A stretch of DNA of 64,000 nucleotides from Archangium sp. (lineage in GTDB: Bacteria > Myxococcota > Myxococcia > Myxococcales > Myxococcaceae): contig JAUXRX010000041.1 of the NCBI GenBank assembly GCA_030681645.1, forward strand, positions 104,334 to 168,333. Direction: 5' to 3'. How positions within the stretch are numbered: the stretch's first letter is position 1; each line of letters begins with the position of its first letter. The translations under genes and the position numbers were made by a program. The notes beneath the pieces were generated by a model that was not told the DNA's origin, did no database searches, and saw nothing but the letters and a program-made list of their open reading frames with translations. This document shows positions 1-9,755 of the stretch, one piece after another.

Positions 1-49
1 GAGCCAGGCCGGCTACGACGAAGGCCGGCCCGTGCGCACGAGCTGGTGA

Positions 50-2446
50 TCACCTGCAGCGGCCAGACCTGCAGGTCGTGCCGGGCACGCAGTCGCTGTT
101 CACCTTGCACCTGAGCCCCACCGCGCAGGGCGCACAGGTCGTTCCGCCGCAGTCGACGTCGGTCTCGCGGCCGTTGCGCACCAGGTCGAAGCACGACGGC
201 TCGCAGGCGTCGCCGACGCCGTTCTGGTTGGTGTCGAGCTGCGAGGCGTTGGCGACGGACACGCAGTTGTCGCAGGAGTCGCCCACGCCGTCGCCGTCGG
301 TGTCGCGCTGGCTCTGGTTCCAGTAGGTCGCGCAGTTGTCCACGCCGTCGCAGAGGCCGTCGTAGTCGGTGTCGGTGCCGGGCCCGGAGCACCAGTCGCA
401 GCGCCAGCAGTCGCCCAGGCCATCGCCGTCGGCGTCGGCCTGCTCGGGGTTCCAGCACACGCGGCAGTTGTCGCGGGCGTCACACACCCCATCGCTGTCG
501 TCGTCGCCGGTGCACACGGGAGGCACGCCCGCGTCGGCGGGAGGCGGCGTTCCGGCGTCGGGCGTGCCCGCGTCGACCGGAGGCAGTGTCCCGGCGTCGG
601 GCGTACCCGCGTCGACCGGAGGCGGTGCTCCGGCGTCGGGCGTGCCCGCGTCGGCCGGCGGCGGTGCACCCGCATCGACCGGCGGCGCACCTGCATCGAC
701 CGGCGGCGGCGCACCCGCATCGACCGGCGGCGGCGCACCCGCATCGACCGGCGGCGGCGCACCCGCATCGACCGGTGGCGGCGCACCCGCATCGACCGGC
801 GGCGGCGCACCCGCATCGACCGGCGGCGGCGCACCCGCATCGACCGGCGGTGGCGCACCCGCATCGACCGGCGGCGCACCCGCGTCGACCGGCGGCACAC
901 CGGCGTCGATGGGAGCAGCCGCGCCCTCGGAGATCTGGATGACGTTGTTGCCGCTGAGCGTGGACAGCAGGGTCACGTAGAGCCTGTCGGCGGCCTCGTC
1001 GATCGACGCGCTGTAGCCGCTGCCCGGGAGCGCGTCGCCGTTGAGGCTGACCGTGACCGCGCCGACCTCGCTGCCGGTGTAGCGATGCACCACGAACACC
1101 GGCCGCTTGAAGGTGATCCCTCCGAGGTCGAAGGCAACCGTGACCGCGTTCCCGCTGCTGGCGAGCTCCCACGTCCGGTACACGTGGTTGTAGCCGGCGG
1201 GAGAGTAGAGGTGCGGCGTGGGGTTGCCGGTGCCCTCGGGGCCGGAGGTGAGCAACTCACCTTCGAGCGCCCGCACCGAGACGGCGCCGTTGTGAATGCC
1301 CTCGGTCTCCTGGATCAACGACGGCGCGCCGTGGTCGCTGTACCGGCCGAGGTGCAGCGCCAACGAGTAGTTCTGGTAGCCGGGCGTCGCGCCGCCGCCT
1401 CCGTACAGCGTGCCGTAGGCCGTGCCCCAGGTGAGCCGCTTCGAGTCGTAGCCGTCGAAGAAGTTCATCTGGTAGCTGTACTCGAGGCCATGCAGGTCGG
1501 GGTACACGGGCAGGCGCGTACCAGACGCGTCGGTGCCGCCCGCGAAGCCCTCGCCCGCCGGCTTCTGCGCGTACGTCTCGGTCTGCACGTAGGCGGCCTC
1601 GGCGTCACCATTCGCCGGCGCGACCCACTGCCAGATGAAGGGGATGGTGTTGACCCCTCCGTAGGTCCAGTTGGCCATGTCATGGGTCACGAAGAGCTTC
1701 GCGTCGCCGAAGCTCTGGCCATCAGGCGCGCCGGTGTACGTGCCGGCCCAGTCCTGCGTGCCCTTCCACGTCGCGGGGACCACCAACGAGTACGGGGCGA
1801 GCGTGTTGTTGCGGAAGGCGAGGCCGTCGGTGAGATACGCGTGGGAAGCGTCGATGGTGATGGCGTAGACGACGTGGTCGACGCCGTCGGCGATGAACCA
1901 GTCGACCGTGACCTTGACCCACTTCCGCTCCACGCCCGGCTTGAGCAGCGTGGTGTACTGCTTGTACTCGACGCGGAAGATCAGGTGATGCGGCCCGAGG
2001 AAGAGCGGGCGCTGCACGAAGTCGAAGCCGTCGCGCTTGCTCGTGGTCGCCGAGAAGCCCGGGCCGAAGTACGGGTTGCTGCCCCCGTACTGCAGCCAGT
2101 GCATGTGCATCACGTTGGTGCCCCAACCCTGGGCGTTCCCCGCATTGATGCCCGACGGGTCTTCCTCGGCGACGATGCGCGGGGCGGTGGCGTCCTTCTT
2201 CCAGGTCAGGCGCGTCACGTAGCCCATCAACTGCGGAACGATGGAGTTGGGGTACGACTTCGCGAAGTAGAGCTCGCGGTCGAGCCCCTTCGAGTCACGC
2301 CAGGTGATCTTGTCGACGGTCGAGAAGCCGTTCACCCCGGGCGCGTCCTCCACGTACGAGACGGCCCGTGAGAGGCTGGAGACGAGACAGAGGCCCGTGA
2401 GCACCGAGGCGACGACTGGAGAAACACGTCCATGTGCGAGTCGCAT
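50..2446 (-). CDS. Secreted protein with Asp-Ala-Pro repeat linker and thrombospondin type 3-like repeats
   Basis: Predicted 798-residue exported protein. I place the start at the ATG at 2446 because it begins a clear signal peptide (MRLAHGRVSPVVASVLTGL) and has a G-rich ribosome-binding stretch just upstream; an upstream ATG adds only a low-complexity leader. Residues about 30-510 form a domain I do not recognise, rich in Trp, Tyr and Gly. Residues about 512-645 are a spacer built from copies of PPVDAGA. Next come Asp-rich Cys-containing units (DADGDGLGDC, DTDGDGVGDSC) typical of calcium-binding thrombospondin type 3 repeats, then a Cys-rich C-terminus (CGGTTCAPC). The layout suggests a cell-surface or secreted protein with a calcium-stabilised stalk. 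Its neighbour at 2556 is divergent. The function of the N-terminal domain is unknown. Confidence 0.85.
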   Translation of the reverse strand: MRLAHGRVSPVVASVLTGLCLVSSLSRAVSYVEDAPGVNGFSTVDKITWRDSKGLDRELYFAKSYPNSIVPQLMGYVTRLTWKKDATAPRIVAEEDPSGINAGNAQGWGTNVMHMHWLQYGGSNPYFGPGFSATTSKRDGFDFVQRPLFLGPHHLIFRVEYKQYTTLLKPGVERKWVKVTVDWFIADGVDHVVYAITIDASHAYLTDGLAFRNNTLAPYSLVVPATWKGTQDWAGTYTGAPDGQSFGDAKLFVTHDMANWTYGGVNTIPFIWQWVAPANGDAEAAYVQTETYAQKPAGEGFAGGTDASGTRLPVYPDLHGLEYSYQMNFFDGYDSKRLTWGTAYGTLYGGGGATPGYQNYSLALHLGRYSDHGAPSLIQETEGIHNGAVSVRALEGELLTSGPEGTGNPTPHLYSPAGYNHVYRTWELASSGNAVTVAFDLGGITFKRPVFVVHRYTGSEVGAVTVSLNGDALPGSGYSASIDEAADRLYVTLLSTLSGNNVIQISEGAAAPIDAGVPPVDAGAPPVDAGAPPPVDAGAPPPVDAGAPPPVDAGAPPPVDAGAPPPVDAGAPPPVDAGAPPPVDAGAPPVDAGAPPPADAGTPDAGAPPPVDAGTPDAGTLPPVDAGTPDAGTPPPADAGVPPVCTGDDDSDGVCDARDNCRVCWNPEQADADGDGLGDCWRCDWCSGPGTDTDYDGLCDGVDNCATYWNQSQRDTDGDGVGDSCDNCVSVANASQLDTNQNGVGDACEPSCFDLVRNGRETDVDCGGTTCAPCAVGLRCKVNSDCVPGTTCRSGRCR
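510..930 (-). repeat. Tandem repeat encoding PPVDAGA units
   Basis: About 420 bp of 15- and 18-bp units coding for PPVDAGA, PPPVDAGA and PPADAGTPDAGT variants inside the gene ending at 50. The central copies are nearly identical at DNA level, so length variation by slippage is likely. It forms the Pro/Asp-rich spacer between the N-terminal domain and the thrombospondin type 3-like region. Confidence 0.9.
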
Positions 2447-2555
2447 AGGCCTACCCCCCATGGGAGGTGGTGCAAGTGCGGCGCCGCGGCCCATCGCGCA
2501 GGATTGGCGCCTCTTGCCTGGGCGCCGCGCAGGCCCGACGCGCTACGGTGCGTTC

Positions 2556-3389
2556 ATGCGCGCAGCCCCGTGGTTCATCTGTCTGGGTGTGATGGCGTGC
2601 AGCCCCGGCGCCGAAGTTGACGCCGGTGAAGGACGCGATGCGGGTGCGGGCCCCGACGCAGGAAATTCGGACGGTGGCGGGTGGCTGCGGCTCGCACCGG
2701 GTACGTCGTGGCAGTGGCAGCTCTCGGGGACGATCGACACGAGCGTCGAAGCGGGCGTGTACGACCTCGATCTCTTCGACGCGCCGCAGGCGACCATCGA
2801 CGCACTGCACGCCGCGGGCCGGAAGGTCATCTGCTACTTCGACACCGCCTACGAGCCGAACCGGCCCGACTCGGCACAGCTCGCTCCGTACCGGGGCAAC
2901 GCCGTGCAGGGCTGGCCCGGCCAGTACTGGCTCGACTTCCGGCAGAGCGCGGTGCGCACGGTGATGGCCGCGCGGCTCGACCTCGCGGTCTCGAAGCGCT
3001 GCGACGCGGTGGAGCCCGACGACGTCGACGCCATCGACAACGACCCGGGCTTTCCGCTGACCGGCGCGGACCAGCTCGACTTCTGCCGCTTCCTCGCGGG
3101 CGAGGCGCACGCGCGCTCGCTGGGCGTGGGGCTCAAGAACGACCTCGCGCAGGTGCCCCAGCTCGTCGCGGACTTCGACTTCGCCGTGAACGAAGAGTGC
3201 TTTCGGTATTCCGAGTGCGACGCGCTGGCACCCTTCATCCAGGCGGGGAAGGCGGTGCTGCAGGTCGAGTACACGGCAGGGAACCTCGAGACGAAGGCTG
3301 CGCAGATCTGCCCCCAGGCCAACGCGCTCGACTTCGACACGCTGATCAAACACCTCGACCTCGACGCGCCCCGCAGGCCCTGCCGTTGA
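2556..3389 (+). CDS. GH114-like (endo-alpha-1,4-polygalactosaminidase family) lipoprotein
   Basis: Predicted 277 residues. The start at 2556 gives a short lipoprotein signal with a lipobox ending in Cys (LGVMAC), followed by an Asp/Gly/Ala-rich linker. The rest matches the glycoside hydrolase 114 / TM1410-like TIM-barrel family. Visible hallmarks are VICYFDTAYEPNRPD, CDAVEPDDVDAIDNDPGFP and GVGLKNDLAQVPQLV-DFDFAVNEEC; acidic residues in these motifs are the likely catalytic ones. Characterised members cleave galactosamine-rich polysaccharides, so a role in trimming extracellular or competitor exopolysaccharide is an inference. It is transcribed away from the secreted protein at 2446 across a 109-bp gap. 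Confidence 0.88.
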   Translation: MRAAPWFICLGVMACSPGAEVDAGEGRDAGAGPDAGNSDGGGWLRLAPGTSWQWQLSGTIDTSVEAGVYDLDLFDAPQATIDALHAAGRKVICYFDTAYEPNRPDSAQLAPYRGNAVQGWPGQYWLDFRQSAVRTVMAARLDLAVSKRCDAVEPDDVDAIDNDPGFPLTGADQLDFCRFLAGEAHARSLGVGLKNDLAQVPQLVADFDFAVNEECFRYSECDALAPFIQAGKAVLQVEYTAGNLETKAAQICPQANALDFDTLIKHLDLDAPRRPCR

Positions 3390-3529
3390 ACCCCACCGGC
3401 TGAGCTCTCGGGCCGCGGGCTGTGCTCATGGATGAGATGAGTTCGTCACGCCCGGCAGCGCGCGACGCCCTTTCCTCTCCCTCCCCGAGGCGCACCATCA
3501 GGGTGCTGGTTTCACCTGGAGGCCTCGCC

Positions 3530-4363
3530 ATGAAGCTCTTCCGCACCTGCCTGATGCTCTGCCTCGGACTCTCCGCGTCCGCCGCCGCGAAGGGCGACAA
3601 GCCCGGCTGCGTCGACCACCCGCTCCTGCCCACGCGCATGCCGGGCTACGACCTGCGCGACTGCGTGACGAAGGAGTTCGATGGCTACGACTTCTTCGTG
3701 GCGAAGGGCCCGAAGCGCCACGAAGAGGGCAGGTTCACCTTCCTCACCTACGCCCTCGATCGCAAGGGCGGCCAGAGCGAGCAGAGCGGGCTGGCCGTGG
3801 TGCGGAACTACGAGAACGCGCTCACGAAGATCGGCGCCACCATCGCGGCGACCGACCCCCAGCGCTGGGTCAACGGCAAGGTGGTGATCGACGGCAAGGA
3901 AGTCTGGGTGCAGGCCGAGAAGGGCAACGGTCTCATCTGGCTGCGCATCATCGAGAAGGCCGCGATGACGCAGCACATCGTGGCGGACGCGGCGGCCTTC
4001 GCGAAGGACCTCGCGGCCACCGGCCACGTCGCGGTCGATGGAATCCTCTTCGACACCGGCAAGGCGGTGCTCAAGGCCGAGTCGACGCCGGCGCTCGAGG
4101 AGGTGGCGAAGCTGCTCAAGGCCGACGCCGCGCTCAAGCTCTGGGTCGTCGGGCACACCGACGCGGTGGGCAGGGCCGAAGACAACCTGAAGCTCGCGCA
4201 GGCGAGGGCAGAGGCGGTGGTCGCCGCCCTCAGCACCACGCACGGCATCGCCGCGGCGCGGCTCAAGGGCTACGGGGTGGGCCCGCTGGCGCCGGTGGCC
4301 AGCAACGACACCGAAGAGGGCCGCGCGAAGAACCGGCGGGTCGAGCTGGTGAAGCAGCCCTGA
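3530..4363 (+). CDS. OmpA-family outer-membrane/peptidoglycan-binding protein
   Basis: Predicted 277 residues. The ATG at 3530 follows a GGAGG site and opens a signal peptide (MKLFRTCLMLCLGLSASAAA). Residues about 20-160 are an uncharacterised N-terminal region. Residues about 165-277 form an OmpA C-terminal domain that should bind peptidoglycan: ILFDTGKAVLKAES begins it, and VVGHTDAVG, YGVGPLAPVASN and NRRVELV are the usual motifs. In-frame starts further upstream would add a low-complexity tail and are less likely. The stop codon lies one base from the end of the convergent macroglobulin gene, so the two transcription units meet tail to tail. Confidence 0.9.
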   Translation: MKLFRTCLMLCLGLSASAAAKGDKPGCVDHPLLPTRMPGYDLRDCVTKEFDGYDFFVAKGPKRHEEGRFTFLTYALDRKGGQSEQSGLAVVRNYENALTKIGATIAATDPQRWVNGKVVIDGKEVWVQAEKGNGLIWLRIIEKAAMTQHIVADAAAFAKDLAATGHVAVDGILFDTGKAVLKAESTPALEEVAKLLKADAALKLWVVGHTDAVGRAEDNLKLAQARAEAVVAALSTTHGIAAARLKGYGVGPLAPVASNDTEEGRAKNRRVELVKQP

Positions 4364-4364
4364 G

Positions 4365-7300
4365 TCAGCGCACCGCCACCGCCACCGGGGGCGCCGACGC
4401 GCGCACCGCGGGATCGTAATAGAGGTACGCCAGGCTGCCGGCGCCGCGGGTGTCGACGGCCATGGTGGCCTTGAAGCGCAACGAGAAGCTGAAGCGCTCC
4501 TGCGGGCTGAGGCGGTCGAGGTAGAGGCGCACCTTGCCCGCGCTCACCTGGTACTTCGCCACGTGCTTCGAGGCGCGCAGGCTCTCGAGATCCTCCACCA
4601 GCGGGGTCAGGCCCGCGGGCACGCCCAGCTCGACCAGCGCCATGCCCGACGCCTCGGCGCCCCGGTAGGTCACCCGCACGTCGACCGGCACCACGCCCCC
4701 GACGTCGACCTTCTTCGTGCCGTACTCCACGCTCAGCGCGAGCGGCTTGCCGTCGTCTTCTCCCTGCTGCCGCCAGGGCAGCGTGTACGTGGCGGTGGCG
4801 ATGAAGGGCGCGCTCACGTCGGAGCTGAGCTCGATCACGTTCAGCCCCTTCCGCGCGCGATCTCCCAGGTCGAGCACCTTCGCCTTGCCGTCGTTGAGCA
4901 GAAACGTGCCCGCCGCCGTGCCGTTGATCGACACCGTCACCTTCGGCACGCCCTTCGTCTCGCTGCCTTCCAGCAGCGCCTTGAGCGCGAGAATGGTGCC
5001 CTGCGTCGAAGGCCACGCGCCGTGCCCGAGGCGCCGCGCGAGGAGGAAGTCGAGCGCGCCCTTCACCAGCGCGGGTTCCCGGCCCGCCTTCGCCAGCGCG
5101 TAGGCAGCCAGCGCGGTGGTCTCGACGTCGGCCGCCACCCCGCGCCCGTAGTACGCCGTCGCGCCCGCGGGGTTGAACACCACCAGCCCCTCGACCCGCC
5201 GCGCCCGCTTCGCCAGCAGGTCGGCCGCGAGCGCGGTCTGGGCGTGCCCCGTCTTCGCGAAGCCCGCGGTGATCAACGCCAGCGTGTACGCGTCGTCGCT
5301 GCCGGACAGGTTCTCCTCGAGGAAGCGCTGGGCCCGCTCCACCTCGGGCGAGCGCAGGCCCGACTCGGCGAGCGCCCAGGCGATGTACGCCGTCACCGCC
5401 ACCCGGCCCCGGTGCTCCGAGCGCCACAGCCCGTCGCGGATCATCTGCTGGTCGGCGTCCCACGAGCCGTCCGGCTTCTGCCGCGAGAGGAGGAAGCGCT
5501 GGGTGCGCTCGATCAACGACGGCTCGACCGGAAAGACCCGGCGCATGTCCGAGAACTCCATCAGGCCGTACGCGCTGAGCACCTGGTTCGCCGGCGCGCG
5601 GCCGAACCACTCGAAGCCGCCGCCCGGCACCTCGAAGCTCACCAGCTTCTGGTAGCCCAACGAGAGGTAGCGGGCGCCCCTGCGCTCGAGCTCGGGCGTG
5701 AGCCGGCCCTCGCGGCGCAGGAATTCCCCGACCAGCACGTTGGGGTACGCGGCGGCGGAGGTCTGCTCGAAGCACCCGGTGGGCTGCGCCAGGGTTCCCT
5801 CGATGCCGTCGAGCGCCGTGGCCGCGAGCGTGGGGAAGAGCTTCACCAGCACCAGGGTCGCGCCCACCGCGGCCTCTGGCACCTCGAGCGCCACCTTCGT
5901 CGCGGTGCCCGGCGTGACGGTGCCCGACACGGTGACCTGGTCTTCGCGGCCCGCCTCGGTGACGAGCAGCTCGCGCGCCACCACGTCGCTCTCGCTGGCG
6001 CCGTCTGCGCGCACGGTGAGCTTGTGTTCGCCCGCCTGCAGCACGCGGATGCGCAGCGAGCGGCCCTCGACCCCGCTCGCGGCCAGCGACACCTTCGACG
6101 GCGCCTCGCCCACCACCTCGAACCAGGGCTGGCGCTCGACCTCGAGCCGCACGTCTTGCGGCTTCTCGAGGTAGTTGTAGAGCGCGATGGGCACGGTGGC
6201 CTCGTCGCCGCGCACCAGCGCCACCGGCACGTCGAGGTCCACGAAGAAGTCCTGGAAGACCTTCACCGGCGCGTCCATCGAGCCGAGCTTTCCGTCGGCC
6301 GACGAGGCCAGCGCGCTCACCCGCCACGCGGTGATGGAGTCGGCGAGCGGCAGGGTGAGCTCGGCCACCCCCTGCTCGTCGGCGACCAGCTGCGGGTTCA
6401 CGTAGAGCGTCTCGGGAAAGTGCTGGCGCACCCTCACCTCGCGGCGCGGCGGCTCGTCTGCCGCGGGCGCAGGCGAGGGCGCGATCGCGCTCTTCCCGGC
6501 CGAGCCGAGGTCTCCGACGCCGCTGAGCCCGTCGAGCATCGAGGCCGACTTCGCCATCCCCCCCCCAGAGAGCTGCTTCATCACCTTCTTCTGGGACTTC
6601 TCCATCGGCTTCGACGGCTTCTCCGCCACGCTGGCGGTCACCGGCGGCTCGGGCTTGACGGCCGCGTCGAGGGCGTCGCCCGAGAACCACGGGTTGAACG
6701 ACTGGAAGGTGGACGGCGTCCACGTCGCCAGCGAGAGCGCCACGGCCATCGCGGGCACCAGCAACAGCACGAAGGGCGCCTGGCTGGTGCGGCGGGTGGC
6801 TGCCACGGTCGCCGCGAAGGCGATGAGCCCACCGCCGAAGATCTGCACCTGCCAGGGCAACCGGAGGAAGCCCGCGCCCAGCAGCAACCCCCCGAGCGCG
6901 AACGCGCCCACCGTCGGCGACACCCGCGCGGCGAGGGTCGCCACCAGCACGAGCAGCAGGAGCACACCCGCCCCCAGGCCCACGAACACCGCCGAGAGCG
7001 TGAAGCGCTCCTGGTCGAGCTTCTGCTGCGCGAGCTTCGGGGCCACGGTCGACTCGAAGAAGTGCACCGGGTTGCTGTGAGGGCCAGGCGTCGCGAGGGC
7101 CAGCAGCAGCCGGCCCGCCACCTGCTGCTCGAGGGTCCACGAGGTGGACGCGACCAGCTCGCCCGCGCTCACGCCGAAGCGCGGCGCGAGCAGCGCGCGC
7201 TCGACGAGGAAGAAGGCGCGCACGAGCGCCGGCTTGCTCGAGGTGAGCGCGAACAGGCTCTCGTCCACCACGGACAGCCCCAGCGCCGCCACCTTCGGCT

Positions 7301-9755
7301 TGCCCTGCGCGTCGGTCACCGTGAAGCGCAGCGTGGCCGGCTCGCCGGGCCGGTAGGTGGGCTTGTCGGTGGTCATCTTCACCGTCAGCCCCGACGGCTC
7401 GGCCACCACGATGCGGCGTGGGATCGCCGCGCGATCGCCCTGCGCCGTGATCAGCTCGAGCGTGCCCACGAAGTTCTGGGGGATCGCCAGCGAAGCGCTG
7501 CTCTTGCCATCGCCGGCCACGGCCAGCCGTGCGCGCGCAATCAACCGCCCTTCGCCGCGCGCTTCCACCTCGGCGGCGGGCCCCGGCGACTGCAGCTCGA
7601 CCTGCACCGCCTCACCGGGCCGGTAGAACGCCTTGTCCGTCGTCAACACCGCCAGACCACCCATCGGCTGCACGGCCACCTCGCGGGTGGCGCGGCGCCC
7701 TTCGGCGTCTTCCACGCGCACCTGGAAGGTGAAGGGCCCCTTCGGCGCGTACACGAAGCGGCCGATGCCGTTCTCGGCCGTGCGCACGAGCACCGGCGCG
7801 CCGAGGGGCGTGGCCACGAACGGAGGCGGCGGGGCAGGCGAGGCGAACTCCCCGCCGAACATGAACGCGAAGCTGACGAGCGCGGTGCCGCCCTTCGGCC
7901 CGGCGAAGCGCCAGTTCTTGAGCGAGCTGAGCAGGCACATCTCCATCGCCGGGCTCGCGAGGGTGGACGACTTCACCTTCGCCGACCCCACCGTGCCCTG
8001 CGGCGTGACCTGCCACTCCAGGACCAACTTGCCCGCCAGCGGGCCGCTCACCCGCTGCGCTCGCTCGAAGCAGTACGAGGGCTCGATGCGTGAGTTGATC
8101 ACCTTCGCCACCTGGTCCTTGTCGATGGCGCCGGTCGCGCCGATGGTCCGCGCGGTGGCAGGCACGAAGCGCTTCGCGGCGCCCAGGCTGCCGAGGCCCA
8201 GCGCCTGCGCGGGAGCGCTGGTGACGGGCGTGAGCTCGACCTGGCAGGGAATGGCGCGGCCGTCGGGCGTGCTGGTCACCACGAAGAACCCATTGTCGAA
8301 GCCCGTCGCGGGCGTGCCGTCGGGGATGACCTCGACCTGCAGGAGCTCGCGCGAGACGGTGACCGCGCGTTCGCCGCGCTCCTGCTGGCCCGCGGCGTCC
8401 TTCGCCTCGAGCTGCAGCACCACCGGCTCGGGCTTGCCCGGCGCCGCCAGCTTCGAGGGCAGCTCGGTGGTGAGCGTGAGCGTGCCGTCGCCGTCGGTCT
8501 TCCCGGTGAGCTCGGCCAGCACCGTGCCGTCCTGGCGCAGCAGCAGGCCGCGCACCTGCGCGCCCACCACGGGCTTGCCGAAGAAGTAGCGGGCGGTGAC
8601 GCGGGCCCTGAAGCGCTCGCCCGCCAGGTAGCTCTCCTTGTCGGGAGAGATGGCCAGCTTGAACTTCGGCAGCGTGTAGCGCGCCACCTCCACCTGCGCG
8701 TCGGCGGTCACGCCCTCGGCAGTGGCGGTGAGCTTCCAGGTGCCCAGGGCCACGTCATCGGACAGCTCGAGGTCGAAGCTCGCCACGCCGTACGCGCCCA
8801 CCTGCACGCTCTTCGAGGCGAGGCGGGCGTTGCGCGCGTCGCGCACCTCGAAGACGACGGCGCGGCCCGACGCGGGCTCGGGGCGGGGCGCGCGCATCAC
8901 CAGGCTGCGCAGGTGAATGGTCTGGCCCGGCTGGTACAGCGGCTTGTCGGTGCTCAGGTGCACCTTGTAGCTGCGCTCCAGCACGAGCGGCTTCGTCACC
9001 ACGTCCGACTCGGCGCCGGCACGCGTGGTCACCTCGAGCTTCGGGGCAGGGTCGTCGGTGTACGGCACGGCCACGCTCACGTCGGCGTTGCCCGCGCTGT
9101 CGGTGCGGCCCTCGAAGAGCGCGACGCGGCCCTGGCCCAGCACCAGCGCGAGCGAGACCGGCGCGGCGGCGACGGGCACGCCGTCGCGCCGCACCTCCAC
9201 GTGCACCAGCCCGTTGCCGCCCGCCTGCAGCGACGACTCGCCCTCCACGCGCGTCTCGAGCGGTGGCGCGCGAGACGAGAGGTACACCCCGCCCCCGCCC
9301 ACCCAGGCCGCGGAGAGGACGAGCACCGCCAGCGTCGCCAGCCGCAGCGCCCGCGCGCTCGCGCCGGGCTGCACGCCCAGCCAGGCCCAGAAGCCCGGCA
9401 ACGGCTCGTCATCGATGACGGGCCCCTCGACTGCGCTCGGGGTGACCGGGGCTGCGACGTTCGGGGTGACCGGGGCTGCGACGTTCGGGGCTGGGCTCGG
9501 GCGCTTCTTGCCCCGCTGGCGCGCGCTGGCCTCGAAGGCCTCGCTGGCCCGTTCGAGCGCGCGAGAGAGCGCTTCCTGGTCGGCGCCGGCCTCCACGTCG
9601 TACGCGCCGAGGCGCTCGATGCTGTCGCCGAGCCGGGCGTAGGCGCGCGTGCATTCCGAGCAGGTGCGCAGGTGTTCGCCCACGTGCGCCGAGGTCTCGG
9701 GGTCGAGCGTGCCGAACCGGTACTGGAGCAGCGTCTCTTCGACGGGGTGGCTCAT
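4365..9755 (-). CDS. Anti-sigma-type zinc finger fused to alpha-2-macroglobulin with thioester and inserted AgmX-like domain
   Basis: Predicted 1,796 residues. The start at 9755 overlaps the ECF sigma gene by ATGA. The N-terminus has an anti-sigma zinc-binding signature, H28-x3-C32-x2-C35 (HLRTCSEC), then a transmembrane segment near residue 140. MG1/MG2-type macroglobulin domains follow (YKVHLSTDKPLYQPGQTIH). At about 550-635 there is an inserted segment resembling the AgmX/PglI/TonB C-terminal domain (IEPSYCFERA, GKLVLEWQVTPQGTVGSA). Residues about 915-1020 hold several hydrophobic membrane spans. The A2M domain follows (SITAWRVSALASS), then a CxEQ thioester motif near 1326 (PTGCFEQTSAAAYPN) and a thioester-domain helical barrel. 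Bacterial A2M proteins trap attacking proteases. Here the zinc finger suggests that the same polypeptide senses damage and restrains the sigma factor. Confidence 0.93.
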   Translation of the reverse strand: MSHPVEETLLQYRFGTLDPETSAHVGEHLRTCSECTRAYARLGDSIERLGAYDVEAGADQEALSRALERASEAFEASARQRGKKRPSPAPNVAAPVTPNVAAPVTPSAVEGPVIDDEPLPGFWAWLGVQPGASARALRLATLAVLVLSAAWVGGGGVYLSSRAPPLETRVEGESSLQAGGNGLVHVEVRRDGVPVAAAPVSLALVLGQGRVALFEGRTDSAGNADVSVAVPYTDDPAPKLEVTTRAGAESDVVTKPLVLERSYKVHLSTDKPLYQPGQTIHLRSLVMRAPRPEPASGRAVVFEVRDARNARLASKSVQVGAYGVASFDLELSDDVALGTWKLTATAEGVTADAQVEVARYTLPKFKLAISPDKESYLAGERFRARVTARYFFGKPVVGAQVRGLLLRQDGTVLAELTGKTDGDGTLTLTTELPSKLAAPGKPEPVVLQLEAKDAAGQQERGERAVTVSRELLQVEVIPDGTPATGFDNGFFVVTSTPDGRAIPCQVELTPVTSAPAQALGLGSLGAAKRFVPATARTIGATGAIDKDQVAKVINSRIEPSYCFERAQRVSGPLAGKLVLEWQVTPQGTVGSAKVKSSTLASPAMEMCLLSSLKNWRFAGPKGGTALVSFAFMFGGEFASPAPPPPFVATPLGAPVLVRTAENGIGRFVYAPKGPFTFQVRVEDAEGRRATREVAVQPMGGLAVLTTDKAFYRPGEAVQVELQSPGPAAEVEARGEGRLIARARLAVAGDGKSSASLAIPQNFVGTLELITAQGDRAAIPRRIVVAEPSGLTVKMTTDKPTYRPGEPATLRFTVTDAQGKPKVAALGLSVVDESLFALTSSKPALVRAFFLVERALLAPRFGVSAGELVASTSWTLEQQVAGRLLLALATPGPHSNPVHFFESTVAPKLAQQKLDQERFTLSAVFVGLGAGVLLLLVLVATLAARVSPTVGAFALGGLLLGAGFLRLPWQVQIFGGGLIAFAATVAATRRTSQAPFVLLLVPAMAVALSLATWTPSTFQSFNPWFSGDALDAAVKPEPPVTASVAEKPSKPMEKSQKKVMKQLSGGGMAKSASMLDGLSGVGDLGSAGKSAIAPSPAPAADEPPRREVRVRQHFPETLYVNPQLVADEQGVAELTLPLADSITAWRVSALASSADGKLGSMDAPVKVFQDFFVDLDVPVALVRGDEATVPIALYNYLEKPQDVRLEVERQPWFEVVGEAPSKVSLAASGVEGRSLRIRVLQAGEHKLTVRADGASESDVVARELLVTEAGREDQVTVSGTVTPGTATKVALEVPEAAVGATLVLVKLFPTLAATALDGIEGTLAQPTGCFEQTSAAAYPNVLVGEFLRREGRLTPELERRGARYLSLGYQKLVSFEVPGGGFEWFGRAPANQVLSAYGLMEFSDMRRVFPVEPSLIERTQRFLLSRQKPDGSWDADQQMIRDGLWRSEHRGRVAVTAYIAWALAESGLRSPEVERAQRFLEENLSGSDDAYTLALITAGFAKTGHAQTALAADLLAKRARRVEGLVVFNPAGATAYYGRGVAADVETTALAAYALAKAGREPALVKGALDFLLARRLGHGAWPSTQGTILALKALLEGSETKGVPKVTVSINGTAAGTFLLNDGKAKVLDLGDRARKGLNVIELSSDVSAPFIATATYTLPWRQQGEDDGKPLALSVEYGTKKVDVGGVVPVDVRVTYRGAEASGMALVELGVPAGLTPLVEDLESLRASKHVAKYQVSAGKVRLYLDRLSPQERFSFSLRFKATMAVDTRGAGSLAYLYYDPAVRASAPPVAVAVR
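9421..9444 (-). repeat. REP-like element inserted in the macroglobulin gene
   Basis: CACCCCGAGCGCAGTCGAGG plus GGCC on the minus strand, coding TPSAVEGP between the zinc finger and the first macroglobulin domain. Beside it, a 24-bp unit coding NVAAPVTP is tandemly repeated. Confidence 0.6.

Noticed and set aside
560..930. The repeat array at 560-930 could be taken for a CRISPR array.
   Set aside because: Units are 15-18 bp, directly adjacent without unique spacers, and coding.
4563..8093. Long plus-strand open frame opposite the macroglobulin gene.
   Set aside because: It is Arg/His/Gly-rich low-complexity shadow sequence caused by codon bias of the real minus-strand gene.
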